Shown in pieces: positions 1 through 5,802 of a stretch of DNA of 6,255 nt. Origin of the DNA: an uncultured bacterium. Its GTDB lineage: Bacteria; Actinomycetota; Coriobacteriia; Coriobacteriales; Coriobacteriaceae. Location: contig CAJMPE010000118.1 in the NCBI GenBank assembly GCA_905215275.1, positions 1-6,255 on the forward strand, in the 5' to 3' direction. The stretch's first letter is position 1. Each line of letters begins with the position of its first letter. The position numbers and the translations under genes are program-made. Under the pieces are notes generated by a model. The model saw only the letters and a list, made by a program, of their open reading frames with translations, did no database searches and was not told the origin of the DNA.

Positions 1-93
1 CCCAGCGTGGATACCTGCAGCCTTAAACCCAGCCGCAGCCGTAACGCCGCCCTCGACGGCGCGAATCTTGATATCAATCAGGTCGGTATTCAT
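1..93 (-). CDS. argJ: ArgJ, bifunctional glutamate N-acetyltransferase / ornithine acetyltransferase (N-terminal fragment)
   Basis: Only the first 31 codons are inside the window; the gene runs off the left edge. The reading is MNTDLIDIKIRAVEG followed by GGVTAAAGFKAAGIHAG. The GGVTA-x-x-GFKAAG-x-HAG pattern is the characteristic N-terminus of ArgJ, which transfers the acetyl group from N-acetylornithine to glutamate and so recycles acetyl in cytoplasmic arginine synthesis; many ArgJ proteins also make N-acetylglutamate from acetyl-CoA. Position directly after argC on the same strand is the usual argCJBD order and supports the call. An AAGGAG Shine-Dalgarno sequence (105-110) lies 11 nt before the ATG (91-93), slightly far, with a second purine patch (AGGGA) closer. 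Whether it is monofunctional or bifunctional cannot be judged from this fragment. Confidence 0.85.
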   Translation of the reverse strand, partial: MNTDLIDIKIRAVEGGVTAAAGFKAAGIHAG

Positions 94-115
94 CGTCCCT
101 ACGACTCCTTATATC

Positions 116-200
116 AAATAAAAAAGCGGGTATCGGCTGGCACGCCATACCGGTCGCAATTAGTAGACCAGCTTAAAAGTGGCGCCCAACTCGATACCCG
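116..200 (-). terminator. Long structured hairpin plus T tract between argC and argJ: intrinsic terminator or attenuator
   Basis: On the minus strand an outer perfect 9-bp stem (CGGGTATCG at 192-200 with CGATACCCG at 127-135) encloses a second stem (180-189 with 137-147, 10 pairs and one bulged G) and a third 6-bp stem (166-171 with 150-155, one G-T pair) around a 10-nt loop. The outer stem is followed by C, then TTTTTT (120-125), A and TTT. This is the form of a Rho-independent terminator, but with an unusually long composite stem. It begins 29 nt past the argC stop and the T tract ends 6 nt before the argJ Shine-Dalgarno sequence, leaving no room for a separate argJ promoter downstream. I infer partial termination, meaning attenuation or lower argJ output, rather than a complete stop. 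No ligand or leader peptide is evident. Confidence 0.55.
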
Positions 201-228
201 ACTACCAAATCGTTAACAATCGAATGTG

Positions 229-1299
229 CTACACCGGGCACGCCACTGTGGGCAAGCCTCGTCGCTCGTCAAAACCAAAGACGATGTTGGCGCACTGGAC
301 CGCCTGGCCCGCAGCGCCCTTGCACAAATTGTCGATAGCGCCCGTCGCCACCAGTACGCCCGCACGCTTGTTGAGCGCAAGACCGATCTGGGCGGCATTG
401 GTACCGACGACCGAAGCCGTCTTGGGCTGCTGGCCGGCATCGAGCACGCGCACAAAGGTGCGACCGGCGTAGAACTTCTTGTAATGGTCGACGACGTCCT
501 CAAGGGTCAACGTGTCGAGTGCCTGCGGCGCGAGCGGCAGCGTCACCGTAGAGAGCAAGCCGCGCTTGAGCGGTGCCAGGTGCGGAGTAAAGACAATGCG
601 GTCGGTCAGGCCCAGAATTTGCTCGATTTCGGGCGTGTGGCGATGTTTGCCTACGCCATAGGCCTCCAGGTTCTCGTCGGCGCTACAAAAATGGGTGCGG
701 GCGTTGCAAGACTTGCCGGCACCCGTCACACCGCTGATGGCATCGACAATCACGGGACCGTTCTCGGCCACCCAGCCCGCACGCACGGCAGGAGCGGCAG
801 CAAGGCTCGTTGCGGTGGGATAGCAACCGGCGCAGGCGACCAGCACGGGCTTGCCGTCGGCATGGTCGGATGCAGCGGTCTCCAAGTCCTGGCAGAACAG
901 CTCGGGCAGACCGAAGGCACGTGTCTTGAGCAACTCGGGGCTCGTATGCTCGGCGGCATACCATGTCTCAAAGACAGACGCGTCGCTTAGACGGTAATCG
1001 GCCGAAAGATCAAAGCAGGAAACGCCCGCGGCAAGCAGGGCGGGCACCTGCGCCATGGCAGCCGTATGCGGCACGGCAAGAAAAACCGCATCGCAGCTCT
1101 TGAGCTCGGGGGCGTCATGCGTAGTGAAAACCAGATCGCTCACGCCAGCAAAGCTCGGATACACCGCGGACAGCGGCTGGCCGGCATCGGCGTTGGACGT
1201 AATGGCAACAAGTTCAAACTCGGAATGGCCGAGCACGAGGCGAATGAGCTCGGCTCCGGCATATCCAGCCGCACCGACGATTCCAACCTTCAAAGACAT
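229..1299 (-). CDS. argC: N-acetyl-gamma-glutamyl-phosphate reductase
   Basis: ArgC reduces N-acetyl-5-glutamyl phosphate with NADPH to N-acetylglutamate 5-semialdehyde, the third step of arginine synthesis in the cytoplasm. The 356-residue product matches the usual family length of about 345. Visible marks are the N-terminal Rossmann dinucleotide loop VGIVGAAGYAGAEL (residues 5-18), the segment FDLSADYRL (96-104), the catalytic cysteine C159 in AGCYPT, the SGVTGAGKS loop (189-197), HRHTPEIEQ (219-227), which holds the active-site histidine region, and FTPHLAPLKRGLLSTVTL (237-254). The C-terminus ends with the conserved NIVFGF region. ATG at 1297-1299 is preceded by AAGGAG (1306-1311) with a 6-nt spacer, so the start is secure. 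Tandem ARG boxes upstream point to repression by arginine-bound ArgR. argJ follows after 135 bp. Confidence 0.97.
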   Translation of the reverse strand: MSLKVGIVGAAGYAGAELIRLVLGHSEFELVAITSNADAGQPLSAVYPSFAGVSDLVFTTHDAPELKSCDAVFLAVPHTAAMAQVPALLAAGVSCFDLSADYRLSDASVFETWYAAEHTSPELLKTRAFGLPELFCQDLETAASDHADGKPVLVACAGCYPTATSLAAAPAVRAGWVAENGPVIVDAISGVTGAGKSCNARTHFCSADENLEAYGVGKHRHTPEIEQILGLTDRIVFTPHLAPLKRGLLSTVTLPLAPQALDTLTLEDVVDHYKKFYAGRTFVRVLDAGQQPKTASVVGTNAAQIGLALNKRAGVLVATGAIDNLCKGAAGQAVQCANIVFGFDERRGLPTVACPV

Positions 1300-1368
1300 A
1301 TCAGACTCCTTGTCTGCGATTTATGCACCGATGCGCATTTCGCAGCGGTCGTTATGAAGTGGGTTGAA

Positions 1369-1395
1369 ACTTTAGCACCAAAAGATGCATGAACA
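1369..1395 (-). promoter_or_regulatory. Candidate argC promoter overlapping the ARG boxes
   Basis: On the minus strand TGCTAAAGT (1369-1377) has the form of an extended -10 element (TG-n then TAAAGT, 4 of 6 matches to TATAAT). A poor -35 match, TGTTCA (1390-1395), lies 15 nt upstream. Start of transcription would fall near 1362, about 65 nt before the argC ATG. It is the best candidate I find in the gap, and its overlap with the left ARG box would suit repression by ArgR, but the match is weak. Confidence 0.25.
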
Positions 1396-1422
1396 CGTAA
1401 ATGACTTGCATATTCATGCATT
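1384..1422. promoter_or_regulatory. Tandem ARG boxes (ArgR operator) upstream of argC
   Basis: Two 14-bp cores of the form TGCAT-N4-ACGTA/ATGCA lie at 1386-1399 (TGCATGAACACGTA) and 1407-1420 (TGCATATTCATGCA). The second is an almost perfect palindrome. Their starts are 21 bp apart, so the full 18-bp boxes (1384-1401 and 1405-1422) are separated by 3 bp. This is the geometry known for paired ARG boxes bound by one ArgR hexamer. The core agrees with the E. coli box TGAAT-N4-ATTCA in spacing and with actinobacterial boxes in having TGCAT half sites. The pair sits 85-123 bp before the argC start. The argR gene is not in the window. Confidence 0.75.
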
Positions 1423-1465
1423 GAAACATTCCCGACACATTCGCTTGAAGGAATTGACAAATGGA

Positions 1466-1519
1466 GCGGGCCCCGTATTGACCGGCGCTCCTAACGGCGC
1501 CGGGCAATACGGGGCCCGC
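1466..1519 (-). terminator. GC-rich hairpin at the end of the flavin-transport operon
   Basis: The arms 1466-1480 and 1505-1519 (GCGGGCCCCGTATTG and its exact complement) form a perfect 15-bp stem. After one mismatch (1481/1504) a further 7-bp stem (1482-1488 with 1497-1503) closes on an 8-nt loop. It starts 37 bp after the stop of the last gene of the right-hand operon and lies before the argC operator, where a terminator is expected. Neither side carries a proper T run: on the minus strand the stem is followed by TCCATTTGTCAATT, a weak tract. It is probably a terminator or a strong 3'-end stabilising stem; the call rests mainly on position and stem strength. Confidence 0.6.
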
Positions 1520-1556
1520 CCATGCGAAAACCAAGTTGTTAGGATGAGCCAGCTGG

Positions 1557-1967
1557 TTAGAGCTCGACCGGCGCCCATTCGTCGTGATTGCAGATAAAAG
1601 CCTCGGGATCCTCGACGCTAAAGAAAACAAGCGTGGGGTCGTTAGGCCCCTCATAGTGCTCGCTCAAGCGCTCAAGATGTTTCCATCCGGCCTCGCGCAT
1701 TTCGCTCGAAGCCCGGTCTTCCAGCCCCGCACGCCCACGCAGAATCAACCAACCATGGCCCGGCCACCAACTCGTGGCCTCAAAGCGCTGGTTTTGCAGA
1801 AGCTCCTGCCACACATCTTTGGTGCGCGCTGTCACAAACCACAGCTTGCCGTCCTGAATCTGCGCAAACGAGAACGGACGCACATGCGGCTGCCCGTCCA
1901 CGCTCGTCGCCAGATACCACGCAGGCACCGACGTCAGATACTCCAGCACCGTATTCAATCCGTCCAC
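1557..1967 (-). CDS. PNPOx-like FMN-binding split-barrel protein (paralogue 2)
   Basis: This 136-residue protein belongs by appearance to the pyridoxamine 5'-phosphate oxidase-like split-barrel family, small cytoplasmic dimers that commonly bind FMN, F420 or heme. Key patches are PAWYLAT (15-21), HVRPFSF (28-34), DGKLWF (39-44) and KDVWQEL (50-56), typical of the short putative PNPOx members. It aligns along its length with the gene immediately upstream, at about 45 percent identity by hand count, so the two are tandem paralogues. I chose the GTG at 1965-1967 because AGGAGG sits 4 nt before it and because the alignment with the paralogue begins there; an upstream TTG at 2010-2012 has no ribosome-binding site. 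It lies 54 bp after its paralogue with no promoter seen between. True pyridoxine oxidase activity is unlikely to be inferable; substrate unknown. Confidence 0.85.
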   Translation of the reverse strand: MDGLNTVLEYLTSVPAWYLATSVDGQPHVRPFSFAQIQDGKLWFVTARTKDVWQELLQNQRFEATSWWPGHGWLILRGRAGLEDRASSEMREAGWKHLERLSEHYEGPNDPTLVFFSVEDPEAFICNHDEWAPVEL

Positions 1968-1971
1968 GTTT

Positions 1972-1977
1972 CCTCCT
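1972..1977 (-). promoter_or_regulatory. Ribosome-binding site deciding the GTG start at 1965-1967
   Basis: AGGAGG on the minus strand followed by AAAC and GTG. The spacer is short (4 nt) but the match is perfect, while the in-frame TTG further upstream has only TTTCCCAAA before it. Confidence 0.7.
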
Positions 1978-2021
1978 GTCGCCTGACCAGTCTTTTTGCA
2001 ATGGGTAGTCAATTTGGGAAA

Positions 2022-2468
2022 TTAGAGCTCGAGGCGCTCTTCGCTGCCGTCGATATCGCAGAATCGCGCGGCGATGTTGCGGACCGAGAAGAATGCAAGG
2101 CGGCCGTCGTTGGCGCTATCGTGTTGCTCGCCAATGCCCACCATGTGCCTAAAGCCCGCCTGACGCACCTTGTCGCTCACGACTGCATCGTCCTCGAGCG
2201 CGGCCTCACCGGTTAACACGATCCAGCACTCCCCCGGCTTCCAGCCCGATACCTCAAACTTGGGATTCGCGCTCAACTCCGCCCACACGTCCTTGTCGCG
2301 CGACGTGCAAAACCACAGCTTGCCGTCATCGACCATGGCAAACGAAAACGGCCTCACGCGGGGCTGATGCCCGTCGCTCGCATCGGTCGTGGCAAGATAC
2401 CACGCCGGAATACGCCTGAGATACGAGCAGACGCGCTCGAGCTGAGCCGTGCGATCGATGTCGGTCAT
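2022..2468 (-). CDS. PNPOx-like FMN-binding split-barrel protein (paralogue 1)
   Basis: A 148-residue cytoplasmic protein of the putative pyridoxamine 5'-phosphate oxidase-like family. It shows PAWYLAT (21-27), PRVRPFSF (36-43), DGKLWF (48-53) and KDVWAEL (59-65), the same ordered patches as the next gene downstream, which marks a tandem duplication that has since diverged. The C-terminal parts (LEDDA, QAGFRH, LAFFSV) also align. The ATG at 2466-2468 has AAAGGGG about 6 nt upstream. It starts 30 bp after the ecfT stop on the same strand and is probably carried on the same FMN-riboswitch-controlled transcript. Family members often bind FMN; that fits with the transporter but is not proved by any single residue here. 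Substrate unknown. Confidence 0.85.
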   Translation of the reverse strand: MTDIDRTAQLERVCSYLRRIPAWYLATTDASDGHQPRVRPFSFAMVDDGKLWFCTSRDKDVWAELSANPKFEVSGWKPGECWIVLTGEAALEDDAVVSDKVRQAGFRHMVGIGEQHDSANDGRLAFFSVRNIAARFCDIDGSEERLEL

Positions 2469-2498
2469 AGAGACCCCTTTCTTGCGCTCGAATCGAGC

Positions 2499-3299
2499 TT
2501 AGAAGAGTTGAAGATTGATAACGACAACGCATGTCACCAGCAGCGCCATCGCCACCGCGGCCAGTGCATCCCCGCGGCCAAACGTAAGCGCATGCAGACG
2601 CGTGCGCCCCTGCTCGCCGTGATAACAACGCGCATCCATGGCGGCCGAAAGCGTCTCGGCATGACGGAACACGCCGGTGAACAGCGGAATCGCCACGCTG
2701 CCGAGCATGCGCACACCGCCGAGCGGACCGCCCGTCACGCGCGCGCCGCGGCTTGCCTGCGCATCGGCCGTCTGTTTCATCTCGGTGGCAAATTGCGGTA
2801 TAAACCGCAGCGCGATACCCATAATCATGCCGAGCTCGTGCGCCGGAAGCCCCACGCGCGCAAATGGTGCGAGCAAACGCTCAAAACCTGCGGTGAGATC
2901 GAGCGTCGGCGTGGTGAGTGTAATGGCGCTCATGCCGGCCATCATCAGGGTCAGGCGGCACGCCGTAAACGCCGCAGAACGCAGCGAGCCCTCGCTCACC
3001 TGCAAAAAGCCAAGCTGCCACAGGATGCGGCCACTCTGGTCGGAAAACAGGTTAAGCACCGCGACCACCACGACAATCGCCAGCAATGGCGCCATCGACG
3101 ATAGGACCCGACGCAACGGCACCCGGGCCATGACATAGACCAGCACGACAAACATTGCGACCGGCACCAGCCCGCCGAAGCCGCCAACGGTGAGCACAGT
3201 GATCAGAAATGCGAAACCTAGGAACAACTTAGTGCGCGGATCCAGACGATGCAGTGCGCTATCCCCGGGATAGTAGCTGCCAAATGAGAACGCCTCCAT
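2499..3299 (-). CDS. ecfT: Energy-coupling factor transporter transmembrane protein EcfT
   Basis: EcfT is the membrane scaffold that couples ATP hydrolysis by the EcfA pair to toppling of the S component. The 266 residues fit the family (CbiQ/EcfT, usually about 250-270). The N-terminal signature FGSYYPGDSALHRLDPRTKL (6-25) is characteristic. Hydrophobic segments lie near 26-56, 66-84, 110-128 and 245-264, with a long cytoplasmic coupling-helix region between. ALRFIPQF (163-170) precedes the two coupling motifs: ASRGAR (182-187) and AMDARCYHG (220-228). The second has cysteine where many members have Ala-Arg-Gly. Its ATG shares one base with the ecfA stop (TGATG at 3297-3301), indicating translational coupling. 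No promoter is evident upstream, so it depends on the ribU promoter. Confidence 0.95.
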   Translation of the reverse strand: MEAFSFGSYYPGDSALHRLDPRTKLFLGFAFLITVLTVGGFGGLVPVAMFVVLVYVMARVPLRRVLSSMAPLLAIVVVVAVLNLFSDQSGRILWQLGFLQVSEGSLRSAAFTACRLTLMMAGMSAITLTTPTLDLTAGFERLLAPFARVGLPAHELGMIMGIALRFIPQFATEMKQTADAQASRGARVTGGPLGGVRMLGSVAIPLFTGVFRHAETLSAAMDARCYHGEQGRTRLHALTFGRGDALAAVAMALLVTCVVVINLQLF

Positions 3300-5203
3300 C
3301 AGCAGCCCTCCTCTCGCGTGGGCGCCTTGGAACCGGCCTGACGCGGAGCCCCCAAAGGCCCGTCCGCACAGCCCAGCAGCAAGCCGGCCAGCTCGTCGGC
3401 CAGCGCCTCAACCGTATAAAGCTTGTCGCAGCGGAGCGGCACACCGGCCTGCGCGAGCGCCAGCGCCATACGCTGGGCGGCAGGAACGCCCAGGCCGATC
3501 GACTTGAGCTCATCCGCGCGCGCAAAAACCTGCGTGGGCGTTCCCTCGGCAAACACGGCGCCCTCGTTCATCACAACGATACGGTCACAACAATTTGCCA
3601 GATCATCCATGCTGTGCGAAACCATGACAACGGTCAGGCCCTCGCGATGGAGTCGACCGATGAGCCCTAGGAAATCCCTGCGCGCAGCCGGATCGAGCCC
3701 TGCCATGGGCTCATCGAGTACTAGGACCTCGGGCTCCATAGCAAGCACGCCGGCAAACGCCACGCGGCGCTGCTGGCCGCCCGAAAGCTCAAAGGGGCTC
3801 TTATCGCCTATCGCGACAAGGTCGAGGCCCACGCGCGTAAGCGATGATGCGACACGGCGCGCAACCTCGTCTTGCGGCAGACCAAGGTTGCGCGGGCCAA
3901 ACGCCACGTCCTGCGCCACGGTCTCGGCAAATAACTGGCGCTCGGGATACTGAAACACCACGCCGACCTTGGCCTTAACCGCGGCGGCGTCTTTCTTGTT
4001 TGACAGGTCGAGCCCCAGCGCGCAAACGCTTCCCTCCTGCGGACGAATCAACCCGTTGAGATGCTGAACCAGCGTTGATTTACCCGAGCCGGTATGGCCT
4101 GCTAACCCCAGGAACTCGCCGCGACGTACCGTCAAAGACACGTCGCGCAGTGCCCACGGACTACTAGGGTCATTTCCCCAGAGAGCCTGCTTGGTTGATT
4201 TGCCCGCAGCGGCCGAGCGCTTATGCCAGCGACGGCGCTCGCGCGGACTGAGCGAATAGCTGTACGAAACATGGGATAGCTCGATGACGGGCTCTGATGC
4301 GTTGTCCTTGCTGTCTGCCGGAACAGTGCCGTCAGCGATTTCCAACTGGGATACGGAAGGCTGCCCCGCGGTACCCGCCTCACTTCGCTCGGTATAGGCC
4401 TGCGCAACCGCGGCAACCATACCCGCCTCGCGCACCTGCGCGCAAACGGGCACGCCCTTCGCACGAAGCGACCTGCCCAGACGACACGACGCCGGCATAT
4501 CCAGGTTGAGCTGCGCAAGCTCATCCGCCCGCGTCAAGATTTCCTCGGGCGTACCGAGCATGGCAACGTGCCCCGCCCGAAATACCGCGACACGATCGGC
4601 CTCGGCGGCCTCTTCCATAAAGTGCGTAATCATCACGATGGTCATGCCGCGTTCGTGCAGCGCGTGACAGGCCTTCATAAGGCCCTTGCGCCCGCACGGA
4701 TCGAGCATCGAGGACGCCTCGTCCAAAATGAGCACACGCGGCTCCATGGCGAGCACGCCGGCAAGCGCCACGCGCTGCTTTTGTCCGCCCGAGAGAGCGT
4801 GGGTCTCGTGGCGCTCAAAGCCCACCAGACCCACGGCCTTCAGCGCCTCGCGCACGCGCTGCGCGATCTGGGCCGATTCGACCCCTAAGTTCTCGGGACC
4901 AAACGCAACATCGTCCTCGACAAGCGTCGCCACAAGCTGGTCGTCGGGATTCTGGAACACCATGCCCGCAGTCGAGCGGATATCGTAGACCAGCTCGGGA
5001 TCGGACGCGTCCATGCCGTTGACGCACACCGTTCCCGCATCGGGCTGCAGCAGCGCGTTCAAATGCTTGGCAAACGTAGACTTGCCCGACCCGTTTCCGC
5101 CGAGGATGCAGAAAAACTCGCCATCCTCGATGTTCAGATCGATGCCATCGAGCGCCAGTGCAGCACCGTCATAGCTAAAGGAAACGCCCCGACACTCAAT
5201 CAT
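3299..5203 (-). CDS. ecfA: Fused energy-coupling factor ATPase EcfA1-EcfA2 (two ABC domains in one chain)
   Basis: One 634-residue chain holds both ATPases of an ECF transporter, normally two proteins of about 280 residues. Domain 1 (residues 1 to about 255): Walker A GGNGSGKST (35-43), Q-loop FQNPDDQ (Q84), signature LSGGQ (137-141), Walker B LILDE with D161/E162, switch H194, then the EcfA C-terminal helix region (LNLDMPASCRLGRSLRAKG). Domain 2 (about 305-634): Walker A GHTGSGKST (369-377), Q-loop FQYPERQ (Q418), LSGGQ (473-477), D497/E498, H530. FQNPDDQ marks domain 1 as EcfA1-like; GHTGSGKST and QYPERQLF mark domain 2 as EcfA2-like. Both nucleotide sites look intact. A polar linker (about 255-304) joins them. 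Domain 2 has a basic insertion near 317-349. The ATG overlaps the ribU stop by 4 nt (ATGA). No internal stop or frameshift is seen. Confidence 0.95.
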   Translation of the reverse strand: MIECRGVSFSYDGAALALDGIDLNIEDGEFFCILGGNGSGKSTFAKHLNALLQPDAGTVCVNGMDASDPELVYDIRSTAGMVFQNPDDQLVATLVEDDVAFGPENLGVESAQIAQRVREALKAVGLVGFERHETHALSGGQKQRVALAGVLAMEPRVLILDEASSMLDPCGRKGLMKACHALHERGMTIVMITHFMEEAAEADRVAVFRAGHVAMLGTPEEILTRADELAQLNLDMPASCRLGRSLRAKGVPVCAQVREAGMVAAVAQAYTERSEAGTAGQPSVSQLEIADGTVPADSKDNASEPVIELSHVSYSYSLSPRERRRWHKRSAAAGKSTKQALWGNDPSSPWALRDVSLTVRRGEFLGLAGHTGSGKSTLVQHLNGLIRPQEGSVCALGLDLSNKKDAAAVKAKVGVVFQYPERQLFAETVAQDVAFGPRNLGLPQDEVARRVASSLTRVGLDLVAIGDKSPFELSGGQQRRVAFAGVLAMEPEVLVLDEPMAGLDPAARRDFLGLIGRLHREGLTVVMVSHSMDDLANCCDRIVVMNEGAVFAEGTPTQVFARADELKSIGLGVPAAQRMALALAQAGVPLRCDKLYTVEALADELAGLLLGCADGPLGAPRQAGSKAPTREEGC

Positions 5204-5790
5204 GCGCGGCCTTTGACCTGGTCCTTCTTGGGCGTGATGAGATTAGAGACCGCCTTGTACACCGCCAGCGTCAACACCGAGTTGAGCACGGTCTTGATGA
5301 GGTTGAACGGCAGCACGGCGGGAATCATGAGCGGGGCGATCACATCGACCGAGCCATACCAGAACCAAACGCCGATGGTCAGGTTCGCGACCATGGACAG
5401 CGCCGTAGCGGCAATGACGCCGAGCGCCAGGCCAATCACGGCACCCTTGTAGGTGTGCATCTTCTGATAGACGATAGCCGCAGGCAGAATATAGCCCAGC
5501 GTGGCAACCAAGTTCATAAGCGCGCCGACCCAGTCACCCGTGGTGAGCGCATGGATAACGATCGCCATAGCGGCAACAGCGGTGCCGGCACCAGGGCCAT
5601 ACGCAAATCCACACACCATCGCCGGCACCAGCGACGGGTCATACGTCAAAAACGGCGCCGAGGGAAGGATGGGCAGCTGCACATACATAAACAGTGCTCC
5701 CAAGGCGCACATCAACGCCATGGTAACGAGCTGTTTGGTGCTCCACCTATTCGTGTTCTCAAAATGGATATGCTGCGACTGTTCAGACAT
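5200..5790 (-). CDS. ribU: Riboflavin ECF transporter substrate-binding component RibU
   Basis: RibU is the membrane S component that captures riboflavin outside the cell and delivers it through the EcfA-EcfT module. The 196-residue protein has about six hydrophobic segments (near 20-38, 54-80, 90-108, 115-135, 138-146 with 150-160, and 162-180). RibU-like features are the loop PFLTYDPSLVPAMVCGFAYGP (46-66), NLVATLGYILPAAIVYQK (93-110) and the C-terminal LPFNLIKTVLNSVLTLAVYK (160-179). The first helix has the A-x-x-x-A pattern (A25, A29) used for contact with EcfT. The FMN riboswitch directly upstream is independent evidence for riboflavin rather than another vitamin. I start at ATG 5788-5790, preceded by AGGTGAT; the in-frame ATG at 5809-5811 belongs to the conserved riboswitch 3' end. 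The first helix pattern and specificity are inferred from family knowledge. Confidence 0.93.
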   Translation of the reverse strand: MSEQSQHIHFENTNRWSTKQLVTMALMCALGALFMYVQLPILPSAPFLTYDPSLVPAMVCGFAYGPGAGTAVAAMAIVIHALTTGDWVGALMNLVATLGYILPAAIVYQKMHTYKGAVIGLALGVIAATALSMVANLTIGVWFWYGSVDVIAPLMIPAVLPFNLIKTVLNSVLTLAVYKAVSNLITPKKDQVKGRA

Positions 5791-5793
5791 AAG

Positions 5794-5800
5794 ATCACCT
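5794..5800 (-). promoter_or_regulatory. ribU ribosome-binding site, adjacent to the riboswitch P1 stem
   Basis: AGGTGAT on the minus strand ends 3 nt before the ribU ATG, with AGGTG about 5 nt away. It begins only two bases after the P1 3' arm (5803-5810). No terminator stem with a T run is present between the aptamer and the start codon, so control by access of ribosomes to this site is more likely than control by transcription termination. Confidence 0.6.
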
Positions 5801-5802
5801 GC

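Noticed and set aside
127..200. tRNA or T-box leader in the argC-argJ gap
   Set aside because: About tRNA length with a paired end, but there is no T-loop consensus, no anticodon arm of proper form and no T-box motif; the stacked hairpin with T tract explains it better.
226..990. Plus-strand open frame of 254 codons opposite argC
   Set aside because: It is the mirror of a well-supported gene in G+C-rich DNA and the translation resembles no protein family.
1557..2012. Longer version of the second PNPOx-like gene starting at TTG 2010-2012
   Set aside because: No ribosome-binding site before the TTG, whereas the internal GTG at 1965-1967 has AGGAGG and agrees with the paralogue alignment.
2007..2012. 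TTGACT as a -35 element for the second PNPOx-like gene
   Set aside because: No -10-like hexamer at 16-18 nt downstream.
2486..2498. Palindrome GCTCGATTCGAGC between ecfT and the first PNPOx-like gene as a terminator
   Set aside because: Short stem, no T run, followed directly by the next gene's ribosome-binding site; at most a minor mRNA hairpin.
2367..3104. Plus-strand open frame of 245 codons opposite ecfT
   Set aside because: Arg/His-rich translation typical of antisense frames; lies over ecfT and a PNPOx-like gene with clear family motifs.
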